Shown here piece by piece: positions 34,283 to 45,445 of a DNA stretch of 64,000 nt. How positions within the stretch are numbered: the first letter of the stretch is position 1; each line of letters begins with the position of its first letter. This stretch comes from Homarus americanus (Eukaryota > Arthropoda > Malacostraca > Decapoda > Nephropidae). Made by a program: the position numbers and the translations under genes. The stretch covers positions 5,424,930 to 5,488,929 of the forward strand of contig NW_024720711.1 in NCBI RefSeq assembly GCF_018991925.1. The letters are read 5' to 3'. The notes beneath the pieces are model-generated. The model was not told where the DNA came from, did no database searches, and saw nothing but the letters and a program-made list of their open reading frames with translations.

Positions 34283-35761
34283 TGTGGGGTTTCGTGATAT
34301 TGGTTCACACTCAGGATGGGATGGAGAAAGGAAACTTACAATGTGCTCTCTGTATACATATTGTATTGGATGCACAATGCAACTTGGTGCTGGGAAGGCA
34401 GCATGGTTACAAGCGTTGAGTAGAGAGAGCTGGTTGGTGAGGGTGCTCAGAGGAGGACCAGCTTGTGGGTCGCCATGCTCGCCGGCTGGAGCGAGGGCCG
34501 CCAGGCAGGGGCGGAGGAGGTGGTGTTGCTTGCTGCGGCTGTAGCTAGAAGAAGAGAGGTAGGTCACCACGAGGTCAGATCTTATATAGCGGAGGTAGGT
34601 GTGGCTTAATAGTTGACCTCCATCATGTAAGGCGGCGCTGGTTGACCTAGACCACGAGGCATACACTGGGGAATTCGCTGGGTCGGCTACTCAGCGACAA
34701 ACAGCGTTTGTAGGGGAGGTATCCACTACAGTACTCCCCCTTCCCTCCAGGCGTTGTAGGAGACTTGTTGTCTGCAGGGTTGCATGGCACATGTGAGGCA
34801 GAACGGGCGGTGCATGCCACATGTGAGGCATAACGGCGAGGGTGTGGATGAGCCGGCCGCTAGAGGAGACAACTGTCTAGATACACAATATCTGTGTGGG
34901 CCTGGGTCAGGAGCAGGGTCTGCGTCAGCAGGAGCGGAGGAGAGTCCGTGACAGCAGCTGGGTCCACGACAGCAACAGGGTGCAGGACAGTAGCAGGGGG
35001 TACCTGACGGAGAAAAGAGGGGTGTGTGGGTCCGAGTCAGGAGCAGGGGCCGCGTCAGGAGGAGCGGCAGGGAGTACTGCTGGGCCGGAGGCGGCGTCTG
35101 AGGCAGGACGGGTGTGTTGGGGTCGGTAGGACGTGGTGCTTGGGGCAGGAAGAGGAGCGGCTGTCTGCTTAGAGTAGCAGAGCTGCTCTAGGGTGTCTAA
35201 CCTGCGGTGTAGAGACAGTAGTTGTAGAGCCGATGAGAGCTGCCTCTGCGTGGGTAAGCCAGTCTTCCATGTTGCTTGAAGACTGGGAGAGTGATCGGTT
35301 TCTCCTCCATCCTGTGTGAGTGCGAATCTCCGGGGGTCACCATTTGTAGGGGTATAAGATATTGGTTCACACTCAGGATGGGATGGAGAAAGGAAACTCA
35401 CAATGTGCTCACTGTATACATATTGTATTGGATATACAATGCAGTTTGTTGCTGGGTAGGTAGCATGGTAACAAGCGTTGAGTAGAGAGAGCTGGGTGGT
35501 GAGGGTGCCCAGAGGAGGGACACGCGGCTTGAGGGACGCCAAGGTCGCTGGCGGGAACGGCAGCCGCCAGGCTGGCGCGGAGGAGGAGGTGTTGCTTGCT
35601 GGTGGCACTGTGTAGAAAGAGACTGGTCACAGCGGTGTCAGGCCTTATTAGGCGGGGGTAGGCGTGGGTAGATAGTTGACCCCCACTCCGTGGGCGGCGC
35701 TGGAGGCGTAGGGTGGGGAATTCGAGAAGGTTCGGTGCTTGTGTGGGAGGAATCCACTACA
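34283..35761 (-). mobile_element. Deleted LTR retrotransposon (TRIM-like, 1479 bp) with GTAT target duplication
   Basis: Read on the minus strand, the 5' LTR (35345-35761, 417 bp) starts TGTAGTGGAT and ends CCCCTACA. It is followed two bases later by TGGTGACCCCCGG, a primer-binding-site-like sequence typical of Gypsy/BEL elements (about 35330-35342). An internal region of only about 614 bp follows. A polypurine tract GGAGGGAAGGGGGAG (34734-34748) then abuts the 3' LTR (34283-34730, 448 bp), which starts TGTAGTGGAT and ends CCCCACA. GTAT flanks both ends (34279-34282 and 35762-35765). The internal region has no protease, RT or integrase and only short gag-like low-complexity reading frames, so it needs enzymes in trans. 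The two LTRs are clearly diverged from each other. Confidence 0.85.
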
Positions 35762-37376
35762 GTATAATATATATTGTTTGTTTATGTAACCTTCTGTTTT
35801 GTTAAAAGAGTTTGGGCGTTTTATTTTAATAATTATGTTTAGTGATTGGTGTTCAAAGTTGTACAAAGGTTCTGAATATTTTTGTACGATACTTTGTAGA
35901 CTGTATTGGCATAATTAGTGTTTGTGCGTTATTTGCCTTTTCATCCGTTTTCTTCTTCGTGTTGTGTTTGTTTTTGAGGTCAACTTGGGTGTCCCGATTT
36001 ACAACCAGGCATTTGTTTTTAGCCTTGGCGGGAAATTGTGGCCAGGTGGTGCAGCTAGGGTGAACCATCTCCCAACCGATTACCTTCACCACCTGGCAGC
36101 TACAGTACTGTGTTCATTTATATCAATATTTATTTTTTCTGTTTTAATTAATTTATCTATTCCTCTATTTATTTCTATAGTGATCTGTGACGTTGACAGT
36201 GAGTGAGTGGTGAATATACTCACTCGGGTTGAACGAGAGAATCATTTTTCCTCCGGCCTACGTTTATAAACGGCTATCTCGCCCCGGGTCAAGCTGGAAT
36301 ATGATGGTGGCGTGGGCTGGTATACAGTGTTTCATCGCGTTAAGAGAGATTTTTGTCTATTTCTTCTTATCCAAGTTTATGTGTCTATATCATCATCATC
36401 GCCTGTTTCCTTGGGACGATTTCTCTGTGTTCCTCGATGTAGTTTTGAATTAAAATATTTATTGTGGGTTTACCTCATAATCCGTTAGATGAAGTTAAAG
36501 TTAAGGCTGGTCACTGTTTGGCTCAGACCTTGTTACTAGGGTCCTCTAAATACTAGCGACTCATTTACTTTTCCTAGTAAAGACTAAGCAGTTGACCTTT
36601 ATTTTTTTCGAGTTCTATCTCGTCTCTAGTTTGAATATTGCTTAACTATACACACAGGTTATAAAAATCTAACACTATATTAAATTTTGATGGAACTAGG
36701 AAAAAAAAACAGTACAAACCAACTCTAAAGCAGAATGTTTGTGCGTTCTGGGAAATAAATTCACCACATGAGATCACCCAGCGACACCCGAGTGTAAATC
36801 AACCATGAATGAAGATGAAGAAACGCAGATTAAAATGCTTGTATGACTTACTGTGATTTATACGAAACTTAGGGGCATGTTTCTCTACGTGTAATGTTTG
36901 TCAGGGAGAAGATTATTTTAGAAGGGTATGTTTTGTAAGATTTAGAAAGTCAAAGGTTGATAAATGTGATGCATAGACCGCTTTAAGCTTGCAACACGCC
37001 TTCAGACTAGACGAAGTATAGTACAGTACTGTGTTGACCAAATGTCATAGGGTCACACACACACCTTCCCTATCTCTTTATTTCCCCTTTCCCTTATGTC
37101 CCACTCTCCTCTCACCCCTTACATCCCCCCCTTTCCCCTCACTCTCAACCTGGCAGCAACATTGTAAATATTAGGTTAATTAATCTTGGGGGAAGTCCAC
37201 CTGTCGCAGCGGTAAAGCCTCTGCCATCTACCAAGAAAGACATTAGTTGCGTCTCCCCCCTGCCTGCCAGCCGAGGACTTCATCTCTATCTTCGTGTCAT
37301 AATTTCATTGAGCGACTACATCCTGCTTTATACAGTGAGACTTCTATTTAACGGACTAAATGGGTGTAGTCCGTTA

Positions 37377-37380
<4 letters not shown>
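35762..37380. other. Intergenic, no gene seen
   Basis: AT-rich sequence. A short inverted repeat (GCCAGGTGGTG at about 36040 against CACCACCTGGC at about 36088) could form a hairpin of about 60 nt, but it has no other RNA-gene hallmark. No supported coding exon. Confidence 0.35.
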
Positions 37381-37474
<94 letters not shown>

Positions 37475-37493
37475 TATGTGTGTGTGTGTGTGA
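37381..37493. repeat. (TA)n plus (TG)n compound microsatellite
   Basis: Ninety bases of perfect TA repeat run into a short TG tract. Confidence 0.97.
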
Positions 37494-37619
37494 AACCTCT
37501 ATTTAACAGAGAATATGGGATAGTCGTATAGTACAGTTCGTTATATCGAGATGCGTTAGATATGAACCTCCATATAACGGACTATAGCCACTTAAAGATT
37601 CATGTTCGTTAAATTCAGA

Positions 37620-38003
37620 GGAGAATGACAAGACTAATCCCGGGCATCAGGAACCTTGAGTACAGAGACAGGTTAAAGCATCTTAATTTGCACTCCCTCG
37701 AGAGAAGGAGAGTGAAGGGCGATATACTAAAGGTGTATAAATGGAAGTCAGGGCTAAACAAAGGGGACATTACAAAGGTACTCAAATTATCCAACCAGGA
37801 GTGAACTCGTAACATTGATTTTAAATTAGACAAATTTAGATTTAGGCGTGAAATAGGTAAACATTGGTTTGGAAGAGTAGAGGATACGCTGGATAGCTTC
37901 AAACATAGGTTGGATGGATATATGAGCAATAGGAGTGTAAATGGGACTGCCCAGAATGGGCCAATAGGCCCGCTGCAGTTTCCTCCATTCTTATGTTCTT
38001 ATG
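37620..38003 (+). pseudogene. Degenerate CR1-like retrotransposon 3' end
   Basis: On the plus strand it reads RMTRLIPGIRNLEYRDRLKH then LHSLERRRVKGDILKVYKW, the same post-RT region as the minus-strand copy at 33-34 kb. There is an in-frame stop in the NNEITRT-equivalent segment (about 37802). It ends with the family 3' terminus 'cctccattcttatgttctta'. It is more decayed than the 33-34 kb copy. Confidence 0.85.
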
Positions 38004-39413
38004 TAAATGGAGGCTTAACTGCATAATAGCCACGTGTTCTGTAGGATATTTGTACCCTAGTTAATACCATTTTAACATTTATCTATGTAAATTATGTAAC
38101 AAAAATAAACAAGGCATATGGAATAAAGATTAATTGACTGGATCACTGCAGTAAATGTCACTTATTTATGTTTTTAACGTTAAGGTATTTTATTTCTAAC
38201 CTGGACGAGTGAAGACATTAGCTGCACCGGGAATGATTCAATTCGGGAATATAGCTTCAGTGACTGCTAACCACTTCTCTTTGACAAAAGAATTTCCCAA
38301 ACATTAATTTTCATTTTCAAAATATATCTATATTTATTGGAAAACATAAGTAAATTCTCCTATGGTGAATGTTTACAGTATATTTGTTTTTATACACATA
38401 AGTATAGTTTGTTTTACATTCTGTGTTAAACATTGAGAACCGGGTCACATTTGCTTCATAATATATTCAAAGTTAGTTTGTTGACGTGTAGAAGAGCGAA
38501 CGATGTTTAATAACCCAGTGGTAGATGAACCTTGTCAGGGTCATAAGTACACAAAGGTATATAATACTAACATCAGAGCCATTTAACCACTTACCTCAAA
38601 AGTGTGGAGTAAAACTGATGGGTGAGTCACACCAGTCCACGTCGCCAAATCCGTCCAGCTGAACACAACGTTGGTGCCTCACTACACCACGAGATCCCCA
38701 CCACGAACTCCACCTCGTATTGGGAACCCATAATGTTCACACGGGAGCAAATAGTCCAAGTCACATCTCAATTCACACAGCAGTTCGACCTCACACAGTG
38801 TAATCCTGCTGCTAGAACAACCTATGGCGGACTGACGATCTAATTCCCGTATGGAACTACAGCTGATGACGCACGATTCGAACCACAGCTCTGAACAACA
38901 ACCAGCTGGCGTAGTCGAGATATGCTCAGTCAGAGTATACCGTCCTCATGTCTCATAGTTGGTGACCACAGTTCTCCACTCCACTCTATGTGTGTGTGTG
39001 TGTGTAAGTGTTACATGACAATGATGATAGATGTCACACGACAAACGGTAAATGTTACGTGACAACAGTACAGGTCATATGGCAAAGGTATTTATGTCAC
39101 TCAACACTAAGATGGGTGTGACCTGATATCACCCAGTGTCACGGAGGACCCAGCACAGGCCCGTTGCACCACCACGAGTGGATCAACGCGACTGACTTGA
39201 GAACTGGCAATCCACGGCTATATATATATATGTATACCCCCACCCCCCCCGACCTTCAGCCCGCTTCTACTAGTAAGAGAGTTGATTGTCAGACCTGTAA
39301 CTGTGTATTTTCAATAGTTTTGACCTACAGAAAGTCATACTTAAGAATAAATATGGATTTAGGGAAAAAAATTATTGTATATAAAATGATGAAGGTGTGA
39401 GCTGTGGAATGGG
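38004..39413. other. Intergenic, no gene seen
   Basis: AT-rich DNA with a short TG run at about 38990-39004 and a run of similar short phrases around 'gtcacacgacaa'/'acgtgacaac' at about 39010-39075. No supported coding or RNA feature. It includes the 3' flank of the intronless ORF that ends at 39414. Confidence 0.35.
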
Positions 39414-41075
39414 TCACATGGGGACGTGGTAGAAGATGGTAGGATCTTCTAGGAAGTTGGGTGCCACCGAGCGCAACACCTCCAAGAACCTGGGACTGAC
39501 CTCCAGCTCGCTGGTGAGACATTCGTGGACATCGTGCAAGATGTCGTCCAGGGTACTGTCGCCCAGCAGTGTGCTGAAGACTTTGCTGGGAGCGAATTTG
39601 TACGCCACTAAGACACTGGCGCCCCTTGTGGCACTGGAGGCCATTTTTGTAGGCTGGAGGGCATCGAAGAAGCTGTGGGACTCCCTCACGTACTCCCTCG
39701 ACCGCTCGCTGCTCACCAGGGCTAAGGTGATGGCCTGTAGGTAGAGAATATCGTGCTGACTCTGAAAGTGTTGAATGAGGCGGTCTATGAAGAACGCCAC
39801 GCTGCCGTCCTCGCCTGTCGTGTAGTAGCTTGAGGCATCGAGGCTGGCGCCGGCTGCCACCACACTACAGAACCATCCGGAGACCACTTTCAGGTGTGGC
39901 ACGTTGCTCGTGGAGGCCAGCTTACGCACGGTCATGAGGAACACAGCCAAGGAGTAGTGGTTGAGCACCCGTAACAGCTCTGTCACGATACTGGCCCGTA
40001 ACTCCAGGTTGAAACATTCCCCGCAGTTCTTTTTACGAGTCTGGTCCACGGCCTGGACCACTAAGGTGGGCGTTGAGAAGGTGTTCACTACCCATAGCAA
40101 CTGTTGTGGGTCAGCCTGGGCCAGAAGACGACACACACATGCCGCTACCACCTCTAGTGTGTTGCTGGGAAGAAAGGTGCTCGTCTCGTCACTTGCTGTC
40201 AGGTCTATCATGAGCAACAGCTGCTCCAGGAAGGCCTTCTGGAAGTCTGGCGTGACGCTGCCGGGGAGGGTGTTGAGGATTTGTGTGAGAAGCGTCGTGA
40301 TGTTCGCCAGACACACAAGGTTCCCGGGCTGGGCTGGGCGGCTCCAGGCGACGCGCACGCCACGGAACACGTCCACCAGTAGCACCAGCCAAGGGCTCGT
40401 TTCCCCTGGCTCAACCCCTTCCAGGAAGTCCTGCAGGAGAACGAGAGTCTTCTCCAACACTAGGTAGGCCTGTTGGGGCTGCTCGAACCTTCTGCACCAG
40501 CGCATGAGTGAATCGCTCCAGTTGGGTACTCCCTGGATGAGGGGTACGCGCCACTTGTGTAGGATGTCGAGGCAGGTACACAAGTTCCTGACCACAGCAT
40601 CGTCGCTCCACAGGTTGTTCTCCGTCTGTTTGATCAAGAGCCGCGACGCGTTGATCACAACCACCACCTCGTCCACAGTCGGTGACGGCACGAACTCCTT
40701 CAGGAAGAGAAGGTCGGCCTGCAGGCTGACGGAGAGACCCTTCAAAAGGCTAGTGGCAGCCTCCTCCCCTAGGAATTGAGCGTCCTCCTGGCTCAACCAA
40801 TCAGCCTTGGCCCTGTCACTCTCCAAAAGGGCGGCCAAGACGGACCCCAGAGGCGCCCAGGCCTTTACATCCACCTTGAGGATGATGATAAAGGCGTGGA
40901 AGTCTTGCTGGTTAAGGAGGCTGACGAGGCCGGGGTCCTTCTTGACGAGGCTTGCAAGGAGTTGGTAGTTGTCTCCTTCCCCACTGCTGCCGCCACCACC
41001 CTCCATCTGTCTCACCCGCCACTGCACTTCCTCCACCAGCTGCGTGAATGTCTTCCGTGAGCATCCATTCCACAT
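39414..41075 (-). CDS. Intronless 553-aa alpha-helical repeat protein, identity unknown
   Basis: A single uninterrupted frame runs from the ATG at 41075 (MWNGCSRKTF) to the stop at 39414. It is markedly GC-richer than its surroundings and lacks simple repeats, as a selected coding sequence would. The protein is Leu/Val-rich with amphipathic helices throughout (for example LLASLVKKDPGLVSLLNQ, LVLEKTLVLLQDFLEG, LEVVAACVCRLLAQAD), which suggests an ARM/HEAT-like helical solenoid. No signal peptide or membrane segment is evident. The N-terminal pattern loosely recalls BRAT1-type HEAT proteins, but I do not assign it. A pyrimidine tract and AG at about 41089 lie just upstream of the ATG, with the frame still open, so an upstream exon is possible. 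The neighbouring genes are intron-rich, so this one may be a retrogene or a single-coding-exon gene. Confidence 0.75.
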   Translation of the reverse strand: MWNGCSRKTFTQLVEEVQWRVRQMEGGGGSSGEGDNYQLLASLVKKDPGLVSLLNQQDFHAFIIILKVDVKAWAPLGSVLAALLESDRAKADWLSQEDAQFLGEEAATSLLKGLSVSLQADLLFLKEFVPSPTVDEVVVVINASRLLIKQTENNLWSDDAVVRNLCTCLDILHKWRVPLIQGVPNWSDSLMRWCRRFEQPQQAYLVLEKTLVLLQDFLEGVEPGETSPWLVLLVDVFRGVRVAWSRPAQPGNLVCLANITTLLTQILNTLPGSVTPDFQKAFLEQLLLMIDLTASDETSTFLPSNTLEVVAACVCRLLAQADPQQLLWVVNTFSTPTLVVQAVDQTRKKNCGECFNLELRASIVTELLRVLNHYSLAVFLMTVRKLASTSNVPHLKVVSGWFCSVVAAGASLDASSYYTTGEDGSVAFFIDRLIQHFQSQHDILYLQAITLALVSSERSREYVRESHSFFDALQPTKMASSATRGASVLVAYKFAPSKVFSTLLGDSTLDDILHDVHECLTSELEVSPRFLEVLRSVAPNFLEDPTIFYHVPM

Positions 41076-42524
41076 TTTAAACAAATCTTTTGACCGAAAG
41101 AAAAAGAAGAAAAAATAATAATTTTTGGTGAAATATTAACGTAATTGGAAAGATATCGTAGTATGCTTAAATAAATGTATACAGTAATTCAGTTGAGAAG
41201 TAGGAAAACTTCACGCAGGGGTGCGTGGGTGGGGGGGACTCCTGCACCCTCAGTATTTTTTGTAGCCCTCTTATGTCATAAGTTCAAATTAATTACGTTT
41301 AATTTTATTTTCTAACTGGCCATTTCCAATTTTTTTAAGTGTCATTAAGAAACTTGGAACACATTTGCCAGTAAGGTTGAGTAAGAGGTCTCCAGTATTA
41401 CCCAGCGAATTGTTACAAAAGTTATTCAAATAACGAAATTCATAGAAGCAGGTAATAACTATATGTTGTAATTAACGCAGTCAGTGACCTTGGGTAAAGA
41501 TTTTTATCCCCTCGACTAAAATTCGATGAAAAGAATGTTGCTGATGTTTGTTATCCGTCCGTGTCAAATTTACTTACCGGTCAATCCAAAGCAAGATAGG
41601 CAGAAATGAAGCCAACAGGATTGTGGGGATTCATAAAAAAAAAGTACATGTCTTGGCGGAATAGGCAGTTGAGTTATTATAAGGTCATCGCTAAGCATCA
41701 GGGTGCATCATGTAAAATGCATGGGAGGTTTGGGAGAGTGGAGGAAGCTTGTCAGATGACGTTTGATGTTGGGCTCATAGAGCGAAAACGACCACAAATT
41801 GCCACAATTCGTTGTGGATGCTTTAAAAAGAACCAGAAAGCCTAACCTAACCTGTAGCAAAATTTCGCTTTCGTTATTTTCCAAACCACAACGCGTTCTG
41901 ATTAGTTTTCGCTCTTTGAACCCAACATATATACATTATACATGGTACACCCAAGGAGTTAGGAACAAGAAGCGTATTTGGTGAAGTAAACTGGATAAAA
42001 GTTAAGATAATTAATGTACGACTCTTGAATCTAAAGGACAGTTGGATGGAGGTGAGGAAGTTAAGTAGTATGAATAGTAGATTAAATAAAGTAGAATCGC
42101 CATGGTGAGTGGTGACACAGGTGCAGTAGAAGGCCACACACTTTAGGTTGCCATAGAAGGAAGTAGGAGTATCAGTTGTTGTTTATGTGTACTCTAACGT
42201 AGGTACTTACATAACCTAACAACTATTATATACTAAAGATGGTTAAAGTTTCAGGGCAGAAAGTCGTTTGTGAAGCAAAGGGAAAGCTTGGAGAGGAATG
42301 GCGTATTTACCAGCAGTGATGGAGGAGACGAGTGTTGCGGTGTAAAACAGTTATGTCCACTCGTTACAACACACTGCCAAGTACAGTACAGTATTGTATT
42401 AATTTCAGTAATTCTTTTGCGTTATTGTTTAGATTGTCTAGTTTTGTAAATTCTTCAATTATTGTATTAATGGTTCAGGTATGTATACAATTTTCAGTTA
42501 TTGTATAAATGTTCAGTTAGTGTA
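41076..42524. other. Intergenic, no gene seen
   Basis: 5' flank of the intronless ORF plus AT-rich sequence. A short CCTAACCTAACC run occurs at about 41843. No supported exon. Confidence 0.35.
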
Positions 42525-43274
42525 CAGGTAGTTCTGCTATAACGCGATAATTGTGTTCTTGTAAAATATCGTGTTATAGAAAATCGCGTCATAGAAATAA
42601 CAGGGCTTATGGAGAAAATAGGGTTAGGTGCAGATTACTCGAAATCGAAAAAATTTAGTAGTTAGCCTAACACAAAGGATAGCACAGTCTAAATAAATGT
42701 TACATTCATATCTAATAATGAAATCATACAGTAAATGTTACACTTTACTTGATGGGGGAGAAGGGTGATTTTGAGGTTGATAAAATCGAGCTTCTCTTCA
42801 AGTGTTATATCCTTTCTTTTACGATCATCACCGGGAATTCTATCACCAGAACGCTTCTTGTTGATATTCTTCTTTACTATATTCACATTATTTAATTTTT
42901 TTTTTTTTTCTAATTTATTGTTTTTTTATTACAAATATTAATGATATTCTTTATTTCAGGGGTTTAGATGCATATTTATGCACTTTTTTACAATTTTTAC
43001 AATTTTATATTATATTTTTCAGTATTCAGTGGTTGTATTTGGGGGCCTGGAACGGATTAATCCTATAACGAATGAATGCTATAACGAACAAGGTTCTAGA
43101 ACCAATTAGATTCGTTATAGCATACCCCACTGTACCACAAAATTGGAGAAATAGTAAGCAAAAATCGCGTTATAGCAGACAAGCGTTCGCGTTATACAAA
43201 TATCGTTCCTAATTCATAAATCGCGTTAGAGCAAATTCGCGTTATCAAAACACGCGTTATAGCAGAACTCACTG
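42525..43274 (-). mobile_element. Deleted pogo/Tigger-family DNA transposon
   Basis: The ends are inverted repeats: CAG followed by AGTTCTGCTATAACGCG at 42525 and its complement ending at 43274. TA flanks the left end; the right flank is CA, probably a mutated TA. On the minus strand at about 42778-42886 a fragment reads KRKDITLEEKLDFI, the start of the CENP-B-type N-terminal helix-turn-helix found in pogo/Tigger transposases. The DDE catalytic region is absent. A second element of the family is inserted inside (42893-43132). Confidence 0.75.
42893..43132. mobile_element. Nested Tigger-like MITE fragment
   Basis: This matches 49590-49829 closely by eye, including 'attaatgatattctttattt', 'ggggtttagatgcatattta' and the terminal 'ttcgttatagcataccccac'. 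It ends CTG followed by TA. Only the right end is recognisable, so the left terminal repeat has been lost or was removed on insertion. Confidence 0.75.
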
Positions 43275-43967
43275 CATAAGCTAATCATTTATTGTATAAA
43301 CTGTTCACATGTTGTAATAAACTCTTGGCTTATTGTATTCACTTTCAATACAGTGTAAATGATTCATAATACTGGTTAATCTTCTTAGTTATTACTGTCC
43401 ATTGTATAAACTATTATTTTGTGTAGAGGTACGTGCATAAATAGTATTGAGTTTATCCAGGTGTAAATGGGTATTCAAGTTTACAACCTGGAAAAGTGTC
43501 CTAGGTTGAATCACTGGACAATGAAGGTCTTCAAAATAAAAAATAAAAAACAGACTACCCAACGGTTATCAAATAGTTTTCAGGCGTGGTATAAACGCCT
43601 AGGGACAGTGTGGTTGTAGCACACTATACAAAGCCTTTGGTACAAATGGAGACAGTATGTTTGACATTGCTCTCGATTGCATCCATTGTAAAATTATGTA
43701 CTGTAACTATTTACACCTTTTCTAGGGATGTATATTTTTCTGGAGGTATGGTCTCCATGACAGTGATCCAGGTAGGAACTTATGAGATGCTTATAAAGTT
43801 GAAGGAACCTTTTCTTATCTATGTACAGTACTTTATTATGAAGGTACGCTTCACAATTTCTAAAAAAAAAAAAAATTGCTGGGGGGGGGGTTTCACTGCT
43901 GCTCCTATTGGTTGTGCTACCTGCAGTGATTGATCTATCACAACACTTTTTCCTTCTCAACAGCATC
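43275..43967. other. Intergenic, no gene seen
   Basis: AT-rich, with an A run next to a G run at about 43861-43888. No supported feature. Confidence 0.35.
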
Positions 43968-44340
43968 CTAGAAAGTGTTATTCACAGAATAGTTGTTATT
44001 AGGGTTGTGGTATCTCATGTGGTGTCTTGCATTTTGCAGTGTTAAAAAGCATTTGCCATTCCTGCAACCATTTGAACAGCTTGTGCATACTATATATATT
44101 TTTTGCATGGCTGTGATATCTTGACTTGCCACCTTCCCAAATATCTTTGTGTTGTCAGCAAATTTGATAATGTTGCTCGACATACTTTCTTCACTATCAC
44201 ACAAAAAGGATGAATTCAGGATAGACCCTTGGGGTACTCCATTGAGAACCTATTTCCATTCTGAATTTACGTACTGTGTTTAGGGCCATTCTTTGTTGCC
44301 TGTCTTTGAGCCAGTGCTTAATCCTGGATCTAAAAGGTTA
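43968..44340 (-). pseudogene. Decayed non-LTR reverse transcriptase fragment
   Basis: Read on the minus strand, the fragment has WLKDRQQRM, then a frame-broken GVPQGSIL equivalent, then ISSNIIKFADDTKIF-like sequence, here NIIKFADNTKIFGKV. The second catalytic Asp of the FADD box is Asn, so it is inactive. Spacing and order match the palm of CR1/Jockey-type RT. At least one frameshift separates the blocks. Confidence 0.7.
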
Positions 44341-44791
44341 ACTGCACATGTGGAACTGTAATCTTTTCAGGATAATTAAGAATATCACCTACTGTATATT
44401 TGGGTTTCTCCCAAGGAAGTCACTGGAGGGTGTCGGCCTTTTCCAAAATGTGGGGGATTGAGTTAAGGATTTGAAAGGTGCTTTTTATTGTTAGTTCTGA
44501 CACTGACACAGCTGGAGAGCTGAAATTTGGATACAATTGTTTGTATCATGCTGGATACCGCCCCTCTCCACCAGTCTGTCTCCAGGTGTCACATGAAGAG
44601 TAGAGCAGTGTACAATCAAACACAAAAGTCGTGTCAATGTAACTTGTGAAACATTTTGAGAGCCCCTACCACAAGGTAGAGCGCACCAAAAGTTTAGCCC
44701 TTCGGCATATGTTTTCACCAAATTTCATGACACGATAGTGAATGTAACACTACTTGTTTCTTTACATTACACAGCACTGAAATGCAGTTAA

Positions 44792-45445
44792 TCACTGTCC
44801 TCTTCCTCCGTCCATCATCACTAATGGAAGCTCAGGGATGATGACTGGTGTAGGCACGAAAAAAAGACGTCTGACCCATATGGTGTAGAGGCTTTGCCAG
44901 CTGCAGGAAGGTACAGAAATGCATGATTCACTCTCTATCTCATTAAAACTTCCATAGGTGACCCTCTGTCTCTTGACTGAAGACAAAGAAGAGAAATAAC
45001 TGCCAATCTTCTTTTGCTGTTGTTTATTCATGCACTTGTTGAGTTCCACCTTGCATATTCTGATGCCTTCATAAAACTACTGGTCTATAATTTTCAGGAG
45101 AGTCTGTGGCCTCAATACCTTTGGCCAATGACACACCTTTCTTATTATCTTCCAGAAATGCTAGCTTGTCCTTCAGGCTAAACTCATTTCTGGCCCTCTT
45201 CTGATTTCAATTTGAAGTTGTTTTGCCTTTAGAAGCCATGGTAATTAGTCTACACAGTCACAATAATCTGTGGGAGCCAGGAGATGCACACGTGGGTTGC
45301 AGCCGTGCAACTGGCTTGTAAACAAAGCGTCTGGCATTTATGTGCGACAGACAGCCATCCAGATTTTTCTCAGTTAATCAGACATAGTTTTATCCAGATT
45401 TTTTATTAATATGATTAGTCTGGATTAAGCAGGTTTTACTGCAGT
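44792..45445 (-). pseudogene. Internally deleted pogo-family transposase with a C-terminal PCNA-binding (PIP) box
   Basis: On the minus strand an ATG at 45239 begins MASKGKTTSN, then a stop, then NEFSLKDKLAFLEDNKKGVS, the CENP-B/pogo-type helix-turn-helix start. The frame is interrupted soon after. Downstream an open segment (about 44792-45049) contains QKKIGSYF at 44993-45016, which fits the PIP-box consensus Q-x-x-I-x-x-Y/F-F. Pogo transposases are known to end in a PIP box. The middle, with the DDE catalytic residues, is missing. The right end near 45421-45445 (reverse strand CAGTAAAACCTGCTTAATCC) looks like a terminal repeat; I did not find its partner. Confidence 0.6.

Noticed and set aside
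34220..35608. Pro/Ala-rich ORFs that could be taken for a host gene
   Set aside because: They start inside LTRs, and the same peptide is repeated in each LTR copy. They are read-through frames of the LTR element.
38865..38900. tRNA T-arm-like 'gattcgaacc' motif
   Set aside because: No matching acceptor, D or anticodon stems could be found around it.
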